64,000 nt of DNA, taken from NCBI RefSeq assembly GCF_012641365.1, contig NZ_JABAIM010000005.1, positions 62,001 through 126,000 on the forward strand, written 5' to 3'. The stretch comes from Leeia aquatica. GTDB taxonomy: Bacteria > Pseudomonadota > Gammaproteobacteria > Burkholderiales > Leeiaceae. The translations under genes and the position numbers were made by a program. A model generated the notes under the pieces. The model was given only the letters and a program-made list of their open reading frames with translations, had not been told where the DNA came from and ran no database searches. Of the stretch, positions 25,641-35,068 are shown piece after piece; the first letter of the stretch is position 1; each line of letters opens with the position of its first letter.

Positions 25641-26372
25641 ATGTACAAACCCAGCCCACAGGATCTGATTGCACAACGGGTCACCGCTCTGGCCCCGCTG
25701 GTCAAGCGGATCGCACACCATTTGATGGTACGGCTGCCTGCCAATGTAGAAGTGGATGACCTGATCCAGGTGGGTTTGATGGGTTTGATGGAGGCCGCAC
25801 AGCATTTTGACGAGACACTGGGCGTGCAGTTCGAAACCTTTGCAGGCCAGCGCATCCGCGGCGCCATGCTCGATGAACTGCGACAGCTCGACTGGCTACC
25901 ACGCCAGGTTCGCCGCCAGTTAAAGGAAGTGGAATCCGCGATGACCCAGCTGGAACACCAGCTGGGTCGCCCGGCAGGCGAGTCGGAGCTGGCCCGCCAT
26001 CTCGGCATGCCCCTTGCCGATTTGCAAAGAACACTGGATGATGGGCGCGGGCATCAGTTGCTGTATCTGGATGATTTTGCGGTGGACGATGACAACCCGC
26101 TGATCGACCGCCTGCTGCCCGACCATGCCGCCAACCCGCATACCCTGCTGGAAGAGGACGGCTTCCGCCAGACGCTGATCGATGCCATCCGCCGCCTGCC
26201 GGAACGGGAGCAATTGCTGATGAGCCTCTATTACGAACAGGAACTCAACCTCAAGGAAATCGGCGAGGTATTGGGCGTAACCGAATCACGCGTCAGCCAG
26301 CTGCACACCCAGGCCATCAGTCGTTTACGGGCCTGCATGCGCGAGTGGCTGAGCGAACCCCGCCGGAACTGA
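25641..26372 (+). CDS. fliA: Flagellar sigma factor sigma-28 (FliA)
   Basis: RNA polymerase sigma factor of 243 residues for late flagellar and chemotaxis genes. Region 2 (VEVDDLIQVGLMGLMEAAQHFD, RIRGAMLDELR) and region 4 (LNLKEIGEVLGVTESRVSQLHTQA) are intact. The ATG at 25641 gives the normal family length; an upstream in-frame ATG at 25563 lies within flhG. It ends 5 bases before the stator-type gene. Confidence 0.95.
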   Translation: MYKPSPQDLIAQRVTALAPLVKRIAHHLMVRLPANVEVDDLIQVGLMGLMEAAQHFDETLGVQFETFAGQRIRGAMLDELRQLDWLPRQVRRQLKEVESAMTQLEHQLGRPAGESELARHLGMPLADLQRTLDDGRGHQLLYLDDFAVDDDNPLIDRLLPDHAANPHTLLEEDGFRQTLIDAIRRLPEREQLLMSLYYEQELNLKEIGEVLGVTESRVSQLHTQAISRLRACMREWLSEPRRN

Positions 26373-26377
26373 CCCCC

Positions 26378-27133
26378 ATGCGCTTTGACTACCTCAGCCT
26401 CACCGGCATCCTTCTCTCTTTTGTCGCCATCCTGGGCGGCCAGTTGCTCGAAGGCGGTCATATTGGCTCCTTGCTGCAGCTGACCGCCTTTCTGATCGTC
26501 CTGGGGGGCACCACCGGCGCCGTGATGCTGCAATATCCCTTGCCCATTTTCTGGCAGGGCGTGCGCATGCTGCGCTGGATCGTACGCCCACCGCAATACG
26601 ATTTGCCTGCCCTGCTCAATAATCTGGTGACCTGGAGCCAGCTGGCACGTCGCGGCGGCCTGCTGGCACTGGAACCCCGCATCACCGACCAAAAGGATGA
26701 TTTCAACCGCAAAGGCCTGCAACTGCTGGTCGACGGCGTGGAGCCGAATGCCTTGCGCTCGACCTTGTGGATCGAACTGGAGACCCGGCAGGACAACGCC
26801 AAACGCGCAGCACGGGTGTGGGAGTCTGCAGGCGGCTATGCCCCGACCATCGGCATTCTCGGCGCGGTGATGGGTCTGATCCACGTGATGGAAAACCTGT
26901 CGGACCCGTCCAAACTGGGCGCAGGCATTGCCGTGGCCTTCGTGGCGACCATCTATGGCGTCGGCTCAGCCAACCTGTTGTTCCTGCCTATCGCCAACAA
27001 ACTGAAGCAACTGGTGCAGGAAGAAAGCGTACAGCGGGAAATGTATATCGAAGGGCTGTGCGCCATTGCCAATGGCGAGAACCCGCGCATCATTGAGGCC
27101 AAGCTGCGTGGCTACCTCGGCAGCCCCCGCTGA
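26378..27133 (+). CDS. MotA-family flagellar stator protein (MotC-like)
   Basis: Proton-channel stator subunit of 251 residues, MotA/TolQ/ExbB superfamily. It has four hydrophobic segments (about 8-20, 30-52, 150-170 and 180-205), a cytoplasmic loop between the second and third, and the conserved ESAGGYAPTIGILGAVMGLIHVM region with Pro next to the third membrane helix. It follows fliA by 5 bases, where Pseudomonas-like genomes place motC (after the chemotaxis genes). The expected MotB/MotD partner is missing: the next gene is ubiX on the other strand. Confidence 0.85.
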   Translation: MRFDYLSLTGILLSFVAILGGQLLEGGHIGSLLQLTAFLIVLGGTTGAVMLQYPLPIFWQGVRMLRWIVRPPQYDLPALLNNLVTWSQLARRGGLLALEPRITDQKDDFNRKGLQLLVDGVEPNALRSTLWIELETRQDNAKRAARVWESAGGYAPTIGILGAVMGLIHVMENLSDPSKLGAGIAVAFVATIYGVGSANLLFLPIANKLKQLVQEESVQREMYIEGLCAIANGENPRIIEAKLRGYLGSPR

Positions 27134-27158
27134 GTGGCCGACCTCCAGCACACCGTCG

Positions 27159-27791
27159 TCAGTGGCCCCAGCGGCGGATCATCGGGTGAGACAAGCCCAT
27201 ATGATCCAGCAGGCGGGCGACCATGAAATCCACCAGGTCCTCAATCGTTTTGGGATGATGGTAGAAGCCCGGGGCCGGTGGCATGATCACCACCCCCAGC
27301 CGCGCCAGCTTCAGCATGTTTTCCAGATGAATGGCAGAGAGCGGCGCTTCACGTGGCAGCAGGATCAGCTTGCGCTGCTCCTTGATCATCACATCCGCCG
27401 CACGTTCAATCAGGTTATCACTGCTGCCCATGGCGATGGCCGCCAGCGTGCCCATGCTGCACGGGCACACCACCATGGCGTCCGCCGGGTTGGAGCCACT
27501 GGCCACCGGGGCAAACCACTCCTCCCGCCCGAAGACCTGCAGCAAGGCCTCATCTACCGCATAGCGCTGTCGCAGCCAGTCCGCCAGCTCCGCGGCTCGC
27601 CCCGGGATCGCCAGGTCGGGCAGCTCTTGCCGCAGCACCACCTGGGCAGCCTGTGAGGTCAGGACGTACTGGCGGACCTTCAGCTCGGCCAGGCATTCAA
27701 TCAGTCGCAGTGCATACGGCATGCCGGACGCACCGGTCAGCGCAACACACACGGTATAGGGCGGCTGCGGGTCAGGGTTTGGGTTCGCCAT
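27159..27791 (-). CDS. ubiX: Flavin prenyltransferase UbiX
   Basis: Makes the prenylated FMN cofactor used by the decarboxylase UbiD in ubiquinone synthesis. The 210 residues contain the family's TGASGMPYALRL flavin-binding start, the SGSNPADAMVVCPCSMGTLAAIA core and the PREAPLSAIHLENML segment. Its 5' end overlaps the adhesin-E-like gene by 20 bases. It converges on the stator gene with 25 bases between. Confidence 0.92.
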   Translation of the reverse strand: MANPNPDPQPPYTVCVALTGASGMPYALRLIECLAELKVRQYVLTSQAAQVVLRQELPDLAIPGRAAELADWLRQRYAVDEALLQVFGREEWFAPVASGSNPADAMVVCPCSMGTLAAIAMGSSDNLIERAADVMIKEQRKLILLPREAPLSAIHLENMLKLARLGVVIMPPAPGFYHHPKTIEDLVDFMVARLLDHMGLSHPMIRRWGH

Positions 27792-28395
27792 TGCCAGGAA
27801 TCACAATCAGGTTATCGGCCCCATTCGGGGCAGGCGCAGGGGGTGTCGCCGGTTTGGCAGGTGTCAGTTGCGGCTTGCTCGGCGCAAGCGGTGCTTTGGG
27901 TGCAGGTACCGGGGTCAACGGCTTGCGGGGTACCACGGTCAATCCCGTATCATCCGAGGCACCCGGCGCGTTGGGGCTGACCGGTCGCATCGGGCACAGC
28001 TTCTCGGCAAAGGCATCCCCTATCGAATCCGGCACAATCGAATGAGGATCGGTTTCACTGGCGGGCAATTGATCCAGCAAGCGTCCTTGTCCGTCATACA
28101 GCAGCCAGTTCAGCTGCAGAATGGTGTGTACCTTGCACTGAATGCGCTCGCGAAACAAGGCGGTCACCACGCTGCCCTTGGCCGTCTCTACCGGCGTGGC
28201 AAACTGTACCCGCCGCCAGTAGCTGACCTCGTCCAGCTCAAACACCAGCTTGCTGGCATCAAAACTGTGTATCGCGGTATCGCCCCCCACCGGCAGCCGC
28301 TGCCAGTCTGCCGCATGGGCGGAAGTTGTCAGTCCAGCCAGCGCCATGGCCGTAAGCAGGGTTTTGCAGCGTGCCAAGCCATGGGAGACCATCAC
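27772..28395 (-). CDS. Exported surface-adhesin E-like protein with Pro/Ala-rich tail
   Basis: Protein of 207 residues with a signal peptide (about 1-29, ending AHA). The mature domain (about 30-140) fits the surface-adhesin E family (Pfam Adhesin_E): tryptophan near the start, a beta strand run, paired cysteines in RIQCKV and the ending IVPDSIGDAFAEKLCP. A tail of about 65 residues is rich in Pro, Ala and Lys (repeated AP.AP and KP units), perhaps a cell-wall-spanning linker. The function of most family members is unproven; protein E of Haemophilus binds host proteins. Lies 6 bases after rapZ. Confidence 0.65.
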   Translation of the reverse strand: MMVSHGLARCKTLLTAMALAGLTTSAHAADWQRLPVGGDTAIHSFDASKLVFELDEVSYWRRVQFATPVETAKGSVVTALFRERIQCKVHTILQLNWLLYDGQGRLLDQLPASETDPHSIVPDSIGDAFAEKLCPMRPVSPNAPGASDDTGLTVVPRKPLTPVPAPKAPLAPSKPQLTPAKPATPPAPAPNGADNLIVIPGNGEPKP

Positions 28396-28401
28396 AGGCC
28401 C

Positions 28402-29286
28402 CTAGAGCAAACGGCTATCGTGCAGCTCCCGATGCCGCACCAGTACGGTCTGCTGGGCACGGAACCAGGCCCCCAGCATTTCCACCAGGTAGACCGAGCG
28501 ATGCTGACCACCGGTACAGCCTACCGCCACCGTCAGATAGCTGCGATTCTCTTCACGATAGGCGGGCAGCCATTTCTCGACCAGCGACCGGATGTCTTCA
28601 TACATGGTCTGCACCGCAGGCGCGGCCTGCAGAAACGCCGCGACGGGCTGGTCCTTGCCGGTCAGCGGGCGCAATTGCGGATCGTAATGCGGGTTGGGCA
28701 AGGCGCGGGCATCGAACACCAGATCGGCATCCAGCGGAATACCATGTTTGAAGCCAAAGGACTGGAAGGCCAGCGTCAACTGCTCACTGCGCGACACCCC
28801 CACCAGCAGCTTGATCCAGGCCCGCAAGGTATTGGCCCGCATGTCACTGGTGTCAATGTGGTGGGCAAAATCCACCACATCAGACAGCTCTTCGCGCTCC
28901 AGCTCAATGCACTCGGCCACGGTACGCTGCCCTTCCGACAGCGGGTGCCGCCGCCGGGTTTCCGAAAAGCGTTTGACCAGCGTCTCCGTGCGCGCCTCGA
29001 GAAACAGCAGGCGCACATCCAGCCCACCGATACGCAAAGCCTGCAGGTATTGCGGCAAGGATGAGACGCTGTGGCCGCTGCGGACATCAATGCTGATCGC
29101 AGCGCGCTGGTAGCCTTGCGCCGCCAGAAACTCGGCCACTTGCGGCAGGAAATGCGCCGGCAGGTTGTCGATGCAGTAGTAACCGGAGTCCTCCAGCACC
29201 GCCAGCGCCACACTCTTGCCGGACCCAGACAGCCCGGACAGCAGTACCAGCTGGAAGTCCTTGTTCTGCAGCTCGACCACAGTCAC
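28402..29286 (-). CDS. rapZ: RNase adapter / nucleotide-binding protein RapZ
   Basis: Protein of 294 residues. The N-terminal P-loop is GLSGSGKS (18-25) and a Walker B-like DVRFLEAR-type segment follows; the C-terminal half carries the conserved [15 protein letters not shown]. In E. coli it delivers the small RNA GlmZ to RNase E and senses glucosamine-6-phosphate; in betaproteobacteria that sRNA target is not established. Its ATG overlaps the end of hprK by 4 bases. Confidence 0.93.
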   Translation of the reverse strand: MTVVELQNKDFQLVLLSGLSGSGKSVALAVLEDSGYYCIDNLPAHFLPQVAEFLAAQGYQRAAISIDVRSGHSVSSLPQYLQALRIGGLDVRLLFLEARTETLVKRFSETRRRHPLSEGQRTVAECIELEREELSDVVDFAHHIDTSDMRANTLRAWIKLLVGVSRSEQLTLAFQSFGFKHGIPLDADLVFDARALPNPHYDPQLRPLTGKDQPVAAFLQAAPAVQTMYEDIRSLVEKWLPAYREENRSYLTVAVGCTGGQHRSVYLVEMLGAWFRAQQTVLVRHRELHDSRLL

Positions 29287-30227
29287 TCCCCTCCCGCTTC
29301 CAGCAGGCGCTGCTGCCGTTCGATAAATTCACGGGTGCTGTCAATGCCCCGTAATTGCAGGATATAGGCACGCACGGCGGTTTCCACCAGTACCGCCAGG
29401 TTACGTCCGGCCGCCACCGGCAGCACCACCTTGCGCACCGGCACATCCAGCACATCCTGCGTCTGCGCATCCATTTCCAACCGGTCCAGCGCGGCCAGGT
29501 TCTCACCGCTGGCTTTTTGCAAATGAATGATCAGCTTGAGGGTCTTGCGTGGACGGATGGCGGTTTCACCAAACACGGTACGGATATTGAGGATGCCGAG
29601 ACCGCGCACCTCCAGAAAATCCTTGAGCAGCTGCGGGCAGCGTCCTTCCAGCAGCTCCGGCGCCACCCGGTAGACCTCGACAATGTCATCCGCCACCAGA
29701 CCATGGCCGCGACTGATCAGATCCAGCGCCAGCTCGCTCTTGCCCATGGCCGATTCACCGGTGATCAGCACGCCGACTTCCAGCACATCCAGGAATACGC
29801 CGTGCAGGGTCGTCGACACCGCCAGGGCCTTGGCCAGATAGGCCCGCAAGACATCCATCAGGTAGGGGCTGTGCTCCGGGGAGGACAGCAGCGGGATCTG
29901 ATGCTTTTCGCAGAATTCAATCAGGATGGGCGGTACCTGTTCGCCATTGGCGACGATCATCGCCGCCATCGGGTTGGCAAACAAGCGGGTAATGGAAGCA
30001 TGCAGCGAGGGAAAGTTCAGGCTGCGCAGGTAGTTCATCTCCGCCAGACCCAGCACCTGGATGCGGTTGGGGTGAATGAAGTTCAGGTGGCCCACCAGGG
30101 CCAGCGAAGCACGGTCTACGTCGTCATTCGACAGGTTGCTATCGGTGGCGGATCGCCCCGCAACCCAGCTGAGATCCAGCTTTTCACGATTGTCGTCATA
30201 CAGTTGGGCAACGCTGATACGGGGCAT
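29283..30227 (-). CDS. hprK: HPr kinase/phosphorylase
   Basis: Bifunctional enzyme of 314 residues that phosphorylates and dephosphorylates the regulatory serine of HPr/NPr. P-loop GESAMGKS (157-164), His142 in LHGVF, and the HprK signature [12 protein letters not shown] are present. It lies between ptsN and rapZ, the standard betaproteobacterial nitrogen-PTS layout, but genes for EI and HPr are not in the window. Confidence 0.94.
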   Translation of the reverse strand: MPRISVAQLYDDNREKLDLSWVAGRSATDSNLSNDDVDRASLALVGHLNFIHPNRIQVLGLAEMNYLRSLNFPSLHASITRLFANPMAAMIVANGEQVPPILIEFCEKHQIPLLSSPEHSPYLMDVLRAYLAKALAVSTTLHGVFLDVLEVGVLITGESAMGKSELALDLISRGHGLVADDIVEVYRVAPELLEGRCPQLLKDFLEVRGLGILNIRTVFGETAIRPRKTLKLIIHLQKASGENLAALDRLEMDAQTQDVLDVPVRKVVLPVAAGRNLAVLVETAVRAYILQLRGIDSTREFIERQQRLLEAGGE

Positions 30228-30230
30228 GGA

Positions 30231-30683
30231 TCATTCCTGTCCACTGAGCATGCGGTAAACCTGGCCCGGGTCCGCCGACTGCAGCAATTGCTCGCGCAGC
30301 GCACGGCTACAGAACAGCTCAGCCAGCTCGCCCAGGATCTGCAAATGCAGCTCGCTGGCATGATCCGGCACCAGCAGCACAAACAGCAGTTGCACCGGCT
30401 TGCCATCCGGCGCATCGAACGGGATGGCCGCCTTCAGACGCACGAAAATGCCGACCGCCTCTTTCAGACCCTTGATCCGTCCATGCGGAATGGCCACGCC
30501 TTGTCCGAGGCCGGTTGAGCCCAGTTTTTCCCGGTCAAACAGGCTGTCTGTCACCTTGCTGCGGGCAATCTGATAGTCATTCTCGGCCAGCAGACCAACC
30601 TGCTCAAACACCCGCTTCTTGCTGCTGACATCCAGATCCAGCACAACATGGCCGGGACGTAATATCTTGTGTAAAAAACTCAT
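30231..30683 (-). CDS. ptsN: Nitrogen-PTS EIIA component (EIIA-Ntr)
   Basis: EIIA protein of 150 residues of the regulatory nitrogen phosphotransferase system. The phosphorylated histidine is His67 in GVAIPHGRI. It controls potassium uptake, sigma-54 related functions and stress responses in other proteobacteria through its phosphorylation state. It sits 3 bases before hprK and after a terminator that separates it from hpf, so it probably has its own promoter. Confidence 0.94.
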   Translation of the reverse strand: MSFLHKILRPGHVVLDLDVSSKKRVFEQVGLLAENDYQIARSKVTDSLFDREKLGSTGLGQGVAIPHGRIKGLKEAVGIFVRLKAAIPFDAPDGKPVQLLFVLLVPDHASELHLQILGELAELFCSRALREQLLQSADPGQVYRMLSGQE

Positions 30684-30745
30684 GAATTAAGCTCGCCTGT
30701 GGGCGGCACGCTCAACCTCGGGAGCACATTCTCCCCGGGTACGGT

Positions 30746-30786
30746 GCAAAACAAAACGGCGAGGCAGGGAACCCCTGCCTCGCCGT
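30746..30786 (-). terminator. Terminator between hpf and ptsN
   Basis: A 14-bp perfect stem (ACGGCGAGGCAGGG at 30756-30769, CCCTGCCTCGCCGT at 30773-30786) with a 3-base loop. Read on the minus strand it is followed by TTTTGTTTTG, a standard intrinsic terminator for the hpf transcript. Confidence 0.9.
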
Positions 30787-30824
30787 GGCATTGTACTCCT
30801 GTTTGCACCGCTTCGGCGCGACGC

Positions 30825-31160
30825 TTATTCAGCCGCCTCACCATGGAGATGCTTCAACGAACCGCCATCATGGCGACGATCAGCCCGCTTTTCCTTGTGT
30901 TTCAGGACCTGACGGTCCAGCTTGTCGATCAGGGCGTCAATGGCTGCGTACAGATCACTGTCGCTTGATTCGGCAAAGATGTCGTTACCGCGCACATGGA
31001 GCGTGGCCTCCACTTTCTGGACCAGTTTGTCCACCGACATGATCACATTCACGTCCAGCACATGATCAAAGTGGCGCGTCACCCGCGTCAGCTTGGAGGT
31101 CATGTATTCCCGGATGGCCGGGGTGATCTCAAGATGGTGTCCGCTCATGGTCAGATTCAT
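30825..31160 (-). CDS. hpf: Ribosome hibernation promoting factor (short HPF)
   Basis: Short-form HPF of 111 residues that binds the 30S decoding region and promotes 100S dimers in stationary phase. The fold is evident from MNLTMSGHHLEITPAIREYMTSKL at the start and DLYAAIDALIDKLDRQVLKHKEK near the end. It lies directly downstream of rpoN, as in most proteobacteria, and a strong terminator follows it. A well-placed AGGAGG (GGAGGTAAACC) precedes the ATG. Confidence 0.95.
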   Translation of the reverse strand: MNLTMSGHHLEITPAIREYMTSKLTRVTRHFDHVLDVNVIMSVDKLVQKVEATLHVRGNDIFAESSDSDLYAAIDALIDKLDRQVLKHKEKRADRRHDGGSLKHLHGEAAE

Positions 31161-31212
31161 GGTTTACCTCCTGGGGAAAACTCGGGTCAGACACCGCTCA
31201 ACCGGCTCTGCC

Positions 31213-32613
31213 CTATAGCGCCTTGCGCAGATTGACGGGTGCAATGTGCATCGCTTCACGGTATTTCGCCACCGTGCGGCGAGCAACCACTACCCCCTGA
31301 TTTGCCAACATGTCCGACAACTGACTATCACTCAAGGGTCTGGCTGGGTCCTCCGCTTGTATCAATTGCTTGATCAGCGCCCGTATGGCTGTGGCCGAAC
31401 AGGCACCACCGGTATCTGTCTCTAATCGACTGCCAAAGAAGTACTTGAGTTCAAAAATTCCGCGGGGGGAGAGCAAATATTTCTGGTTGGTGACACGGGA
31501 GACGGTAGATTCGTGCAAGTCCAGCTCGTCTGCGATCTCGCGCAGCACCAAGGGGACCATGCCCACCTCGCCATGCTCAAAGAATCGCCATTGCCGCTCT
31601 ACGATGGCTCGTGACACACGCAATATGGTGGCAAAACGCTGCTGCACGTTTTTCACCATCCAGCGCGCTTCCTGCAGTTGCTCCTGCAAGCCCTTGCCGT
31701 CGGCACCGCGATGTTGGGTCAGGATACTGGCGTACAACTGGTTCACTTTCAGCTTGGGGACGGCATCAGCATTCAAATGCGCCACCCATTTACCTTTTTG
31801 CTTGACCACCACCACATCCGGCACCACATAGCGTGGCTTCTCCGTCGAAAAGGGGCGCCCCGGCTTCGGATCCAGGCTGCCGATCAGCTGTTGCACCTGC
31901 CGCAGCATGTCTTCATCGCACTGTAGCCGTTTCTTCAGTTTGGTATAGTCTCGCGCGCCTAGCAAGTCCAGATGATCAAGTACCAAGGTCAGGGCCATCT
32001 GCCGTACGTCGGAATCCGGCAGACGCAGCAGTTGCAGTTGCAGACATTCAGGCAATGCGCGGGCGGCGACTCCTGCGGGCTCACAATGCTGCACATAGCG
32101 CAGTGCGATGCGCCATTCCTCTTCGTCGACCTCCCATTCGTCCGGACCCAGGTCGATCAGCTCCTCCAGCCCGCCCAGCAGGTAGCCGTCCTCATCCAGC
32201 GCCTCCACGATCAGGCTGGCCAATACTGCATCGCGCTGGGGCAGCTTCATCTCCCCCAGCTGGGCCAGCAGATGCTCGCGCAGGGAGATGGACTCCGGCG
32301 TTTGCTGCATCCAGTCCCGCTCTTCATCCTCATCGTCCGGGCTGCCATTGCCCGCAGCGGCCCAGCTCAGCTCGCCCAGTGCCTCGCCTGCGGCTTGCCA
32401 GGCGTCATTCAGCTCGACCGAATCGCCTTCCGCCACAGGCTCCGCAACATCATCCGGCCCATCAGCCCGTTCCAGCATCGGGTTGAGTTCGATGAACTGA
32501 TCGAGCTCCTGCTGCATGTCCAGCGTGGAGAGCTGCAGCAAGCGGATGGCCTGTTGCAGCTGCGGTGTCAGGGTCAGCTGTTGTGACAGCTTGAGTTGCA
32601 GGGTCGGTTTCAT
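31213..32613 (-). CDS. rpoN: RNA polymerase sigma-54 factor
   Basis: Sigma-54 of 466 residues. Region I (glutamine- and leucine-rich, MKPTLQLKLSQQLTLTPQLQQAIRLLQ... ) contacts enhancer-binding proteins; an acidic region II follows (about 50-110); the core-binding and HTH regions are intact, and the RpoN box ARRTVAKYREAM recognises the -24 element near the C-terminus. It sits between lptB and hpf, the usual order. Confidence 0.96.
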   Translation of the reverse strand: MKPTLQLKLSQQLTLTPQLQQAIRLLQLSTLDMQQELDQFIELNPMLERADGPDDVAEPVAEGDSVELNDAWQAAGEALGELSWAAAGNGSPDDEDEERDWMQQTPESISLREHLLAQLGEMKLPQRDAVLASLIVEALDEDGYLLGGLEELIDLGPDEWEVDEEEWRIALRYVQHCEPAGVAARALPECLQLQLLRLPDSDVRQMALTLVLDHLDLLGARDYTKLKKRLQCDEDMLRQVQQLIGSLDPKPGRPFSTEKPRYVVPDVVVVKQKGKWVAHLNADAVPKLKVNQLYASILTQHRGADGKGLQEQLQEARWMVKNVQQRFATILRVSRAIVERQWRFFEHGEVGMVPLVLREIADELDLHESTVSRVTNQKYLLSPRGIFELKYFFGSRLETDTGGACSATAIRALIKQLIQAEDPARPLSDSQLSDMLANQGVVVARRTVAKYREAMHIAPVNLRKAL

Positions 32614-32622
32614 TGCTGCCCG

Positions 32623-33345
32623 CTACAGGGTGAAGCTTTCACCCAGATACACCTTGCGGACCGCCTCATTGGCGACCAGCTGTTCCGGGTGACCATCGGC
32701 CAGCACCTTGCCTTCGGCGATGATGTAAGCCCGGTCGCAGATATCCAGCGTTTCACGCACCTTGTGGTCGGTGATCAGCACGCCAATGCCGCGATCCTTG
32801 AGGAAGCCGATCATCCGCTGCACATCGGCCACGGCGATCGGGTCCACACCGTTGAACGGCTCATCCAGCAAGATGAACTTGGGGTTGCTGGCCAGTGCCC
32901 GCACAATCTCCACCCGTCGTCGTTCCCCGCCCGACAGGCTCTGCGGCATCTGGTCACGCAAGTGGGTGACATGCAGCTCGCCGAGCAGGGTTTCCAGCCG
33001 CGCCATACGCTTTTTTTCGTTAGGCTCGTGCAGTTCCAGAATGGACAGCACGTTTTCCGCCACCGTCATGCGGCGGAAAATGGAAGCCTCCTGCGGCAAA
33101 TAGCCCAGCCCGGCACGCGCCCGGCGGTGAATCGGCCAGTGGCGCATGTCCTTGTCGTCCAAATACACCGCCCCACCATTGGCGGGCACCAGACCGATGA
33201 TCATGTAGAAGCTGGTGGTTTTGCCTGCCCCATTGGGGCCCAGCAGACCGACCACCTCGCCACTCTCTACCGAGAGGCTGACATCATGCACCACGGTGCG
33301 TCCGCGGTAGCGTTTCTGCAATTGTTCTGCGCGCAGCTTGCTCAT
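32623..33345 (-). CDS. lptB: LPS export ABC transporter ATPase LptB
   Basis: Cytoplasmic ATPase of 240 residues of the LptB2FG complex that extracts LPS from the inner membrane. Walker [10 protein letters not shown], signature [15 protein letters not shown] and Walker [14 protein letters not shown] are typical of LptB. It follows lptA after 40 bases and precedes rpoN by 9 bases. Confidence 0.95.
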   Translation of the reverse strand: MSKLRAEQLQKRYRGRTVVHDVSLSVESGEVVGLLGPNGAGKTTSFYMIIGLVPANGGAVYLDDKDMRHWPIHRRARAGLGYLPQEASIFRRMTVAENVLSILELHEPNEKKRMARLETLLGELHVTHLRDQMPQSLSGGERRRVEIVRALASNPKFILLDEPFNGVDPIAVADVQRMIGFLKDRGIGVLITDHKVRETLDICDRAYIIAEGKVLADGHPEQLVANEAVRKVYLGESFTL

Positions 33346-33385
33346 GAAATCATCATACCAGTATGCGGGCCCCTGCGCCCGGCTG

Positions 33386-33952
33386 TCATTGAGGAGCCGG
33401 AGCGGGTGCCGGGGTCGCAGCAGGTGCAGCGGGGCGCGGCTTCGGCGTGATGGTCACCGTGACCCGGCCGCCCCCTTCAGGGCTGGTGGTGGTACTGGCG
33501 CCGCCTTTGACGGAATATTGCTGCGTGACCGAGTCATAAAAGATACTGGCCCCTTTCACCTCATCCAGACCCCGCTTCACTCGGGCATTGCCCAGCAATT
33601 GCAGCTGGTTCTTGGCGCTGTCGTACTCCATCCGGTCGCCATACCCTTCCACATACTCATCCACGTTGTCCTGCTTCTGGCGGAACTGCACCGGCCGGCC
33701 CACGCCAACGGCTTTCATGTCGCCCACATCATTGGTGGTCACATCAATCCGCTCGGCCTGCACCCGCAGGGTGCCCTGCACGATCAGGACATTGCCAATA
33801 AACTGCCGGGTACCCTTGTTCATGTCCAGCGTCACGGTATCTGCCTGGATATTGATGGGTTTGTCCCGGTCCGCCGTCTCGGCGTGCGCCCATAGCGACA
33901 GCAACATCAGGCCACAGGCGGACGCCAGCCCCCCCTTACTTCGCTTGTACAT
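33386..33952 (-). CDS. lptA: LPS transport periplasmic bridge protein LptA
   Basis: Protein of 188 residues with a signal peptide (to about residue 24, ending AHA) and the OstA/LptA beta-jellyroll domain ([37 protein letters not shown]). It polymerises into the periplasmic bridge that carries LPS. The C-terminal 30 residues are rich in Pro and Ala. Its start overlaps lptC by 17 bases. Confidence 0.93.
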   Translation of the reverse strand: MYKRSKGGLASACGLMLLSLWAHAETADRDKPINIQADTVTLDMNKGTRQFIGNVLIVQGTLRVQAERIDVTTNDVGDMKAVGVGRPVQFRQKQDNVDEYVEGYGDRMEYDSAKNQLQLLGNARVKRGLDEVKGASIFYDSVTQQYSVKGGASTTTSPEGGGRVTVTITPKPRPAAPAATPAPAPAPQ

Positions 33953-34514
33953 AATTTGCCCTCACATGATGTTTCAAGGTGATCTTGCGCGCCTGCTGAT
34001 CCATCACCATCCCTACGGCATCCACCCTGCTGCTGCCCTGCACCAGCTGCAGCGGTGCTTCCGTCTGTGCCAGCTTGCGGTCTGTCCATACCGTCAGGTT
34101 GCGCGTCGTCAGGGTAATGGGAAGCTGCTTTTGCCAGGCGGCCTGGGTAATGATCACACCTTCATTGAAGATGACCCGCTTCTGGCTCCGGTCCAGCGTC
34201 GCCCGGCTGGCCACAATCACCAGCTGTGGCTGATTCGGCAGCATCTGCACCAGGCGCGCATCGCGCAGCTCGCTGCTGTCGGTATCCGGGTAGTGCTCCA
34301 GATGCGCAGCAGCAAGCCGGTACTCCAGATTGCCAGCGGGTCCGTAGCGCTGTGCTTCAAACTGCTCAATGATGTAATCCGGGTCATGCCGGCTGCTGCC
34401 ATCCCGTGCCGCGGCAGGCGCGTTGACCACGCGTTCGAGCCAGGCAGCCAGCCCGGACAGCAAGGCCAGCACCAGCACCAGAAACCAGGGCGCACCCTTG
34501 AGGAACTGTGGCAT
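33936..34514 (-). CDS. lptC: LPS export protein LptC
   Basis: Single-span inner-membrane protein of 192 residues that passes LPS from LptFG to LptA. There is one membrane segment (about 10-26) followed by the LptC periplasmic domain (YIIEQFEAQRYGPAGNLEYRL, VIFNEGVIITQ, RNLTVWTDRKLAQTEAPLQL). It begins 2 bases after kdsC. Confidence 0.92.
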   Translation of the reverse strand: MPQFLKGAPWFLVLVLALLSGLAAWLERVVNAPAAARDGSSRHDPDYIIEQFEAQRYGPAGNLEYRLAAAHLEHYPDTDSSELRDARLVQMLPNQPQLVIVASRATLDRSQKRVIFNEGVIITQAAWQKQLPITLTTRNLTVWTDRKLAQTEAPLQLVQGSSRVDAVGMVMDQQARKITLKHHVRANYVQAK

Positions 34515-34516
34515 GC

Positions 34517-35068
34517 TCAGTCCAGATACCGCGCCAGTTGCGCATCCAGCGTGCCTTGCGCGGCCATGATCAGCTCACACAGTTCCCGCGCCGCGCCCTC
34601 GCCGCCCGCCCGCCGGGTCACCCAGTGGGCATGCTGTTGCACCACCGCCGGGGCTGCCGGCACAGACACCGCCAGCCCACTGCTACGCATGGGCGGCAAA
34701 TCCACTACATCGTCCCCCATGAAACCGGCCTGTGCCGGGCTTAGCTGCAACTCTGCCAACAGCGCCAGAAAACAGCTGCGCTTGTCTTCCACGCCCTGAA
34801 ACACGTGCTGTATTCCGAGATTCGTCGCCCGCAGTTCCACCGTGCGCGAGCGACGTCCGGTGATGATGGCCACCGCCACACCGCTGGCCTGCAGCATCTT
34901 CAGCCCATGCCCGTCCAGCGTATTGAACGCTTTCATTTCTTCGCCAGCGTCGTTCAGATAGAGCTTGCCATCGGTCAACACGCCATCAACATCAAACGCC
35001 ATCAGCCGTATGGCCTGGGCTCTGCTACGCAGTTCTGGGGAAAAATCAGTCATCGTGTTCCGGCTCAC
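34517..35068 (-). CDS. kdsC: 3-deoxy-D-manno-octulosonate 8-phosphate phosphatase KdsC
   Basis: HAD-superfamily phosphatase of 183 residues that converts KDO 8-phosphate to KDO for LPS core. The DxD nucleophile motif is in MAFDVDGVLTDG, with the ITGR motif (motif II) and GDDVVDLPPM (motif III). It overlaps kdsD by 4 bases and starts the kdsC-lptCAB part of the LPS string. Confidence 0.94.
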   Translation of the reverse strand: MSRNTMTDFSPELRSRAQAIRLMAFDVDGVLTDGKLYLNDAGEEMKAFNTLDGHGLKMLQASGVAVAIITGRRSRTVELRATNLGIQHVFQGVEDKRSCFLALLAELQLSPAQAGFMGDDVVDLPPMRSSGLAVSVPAAPAVVQQHAHWVTRRAGGEGAARELCELIMAAQGTLDAQLARYLD

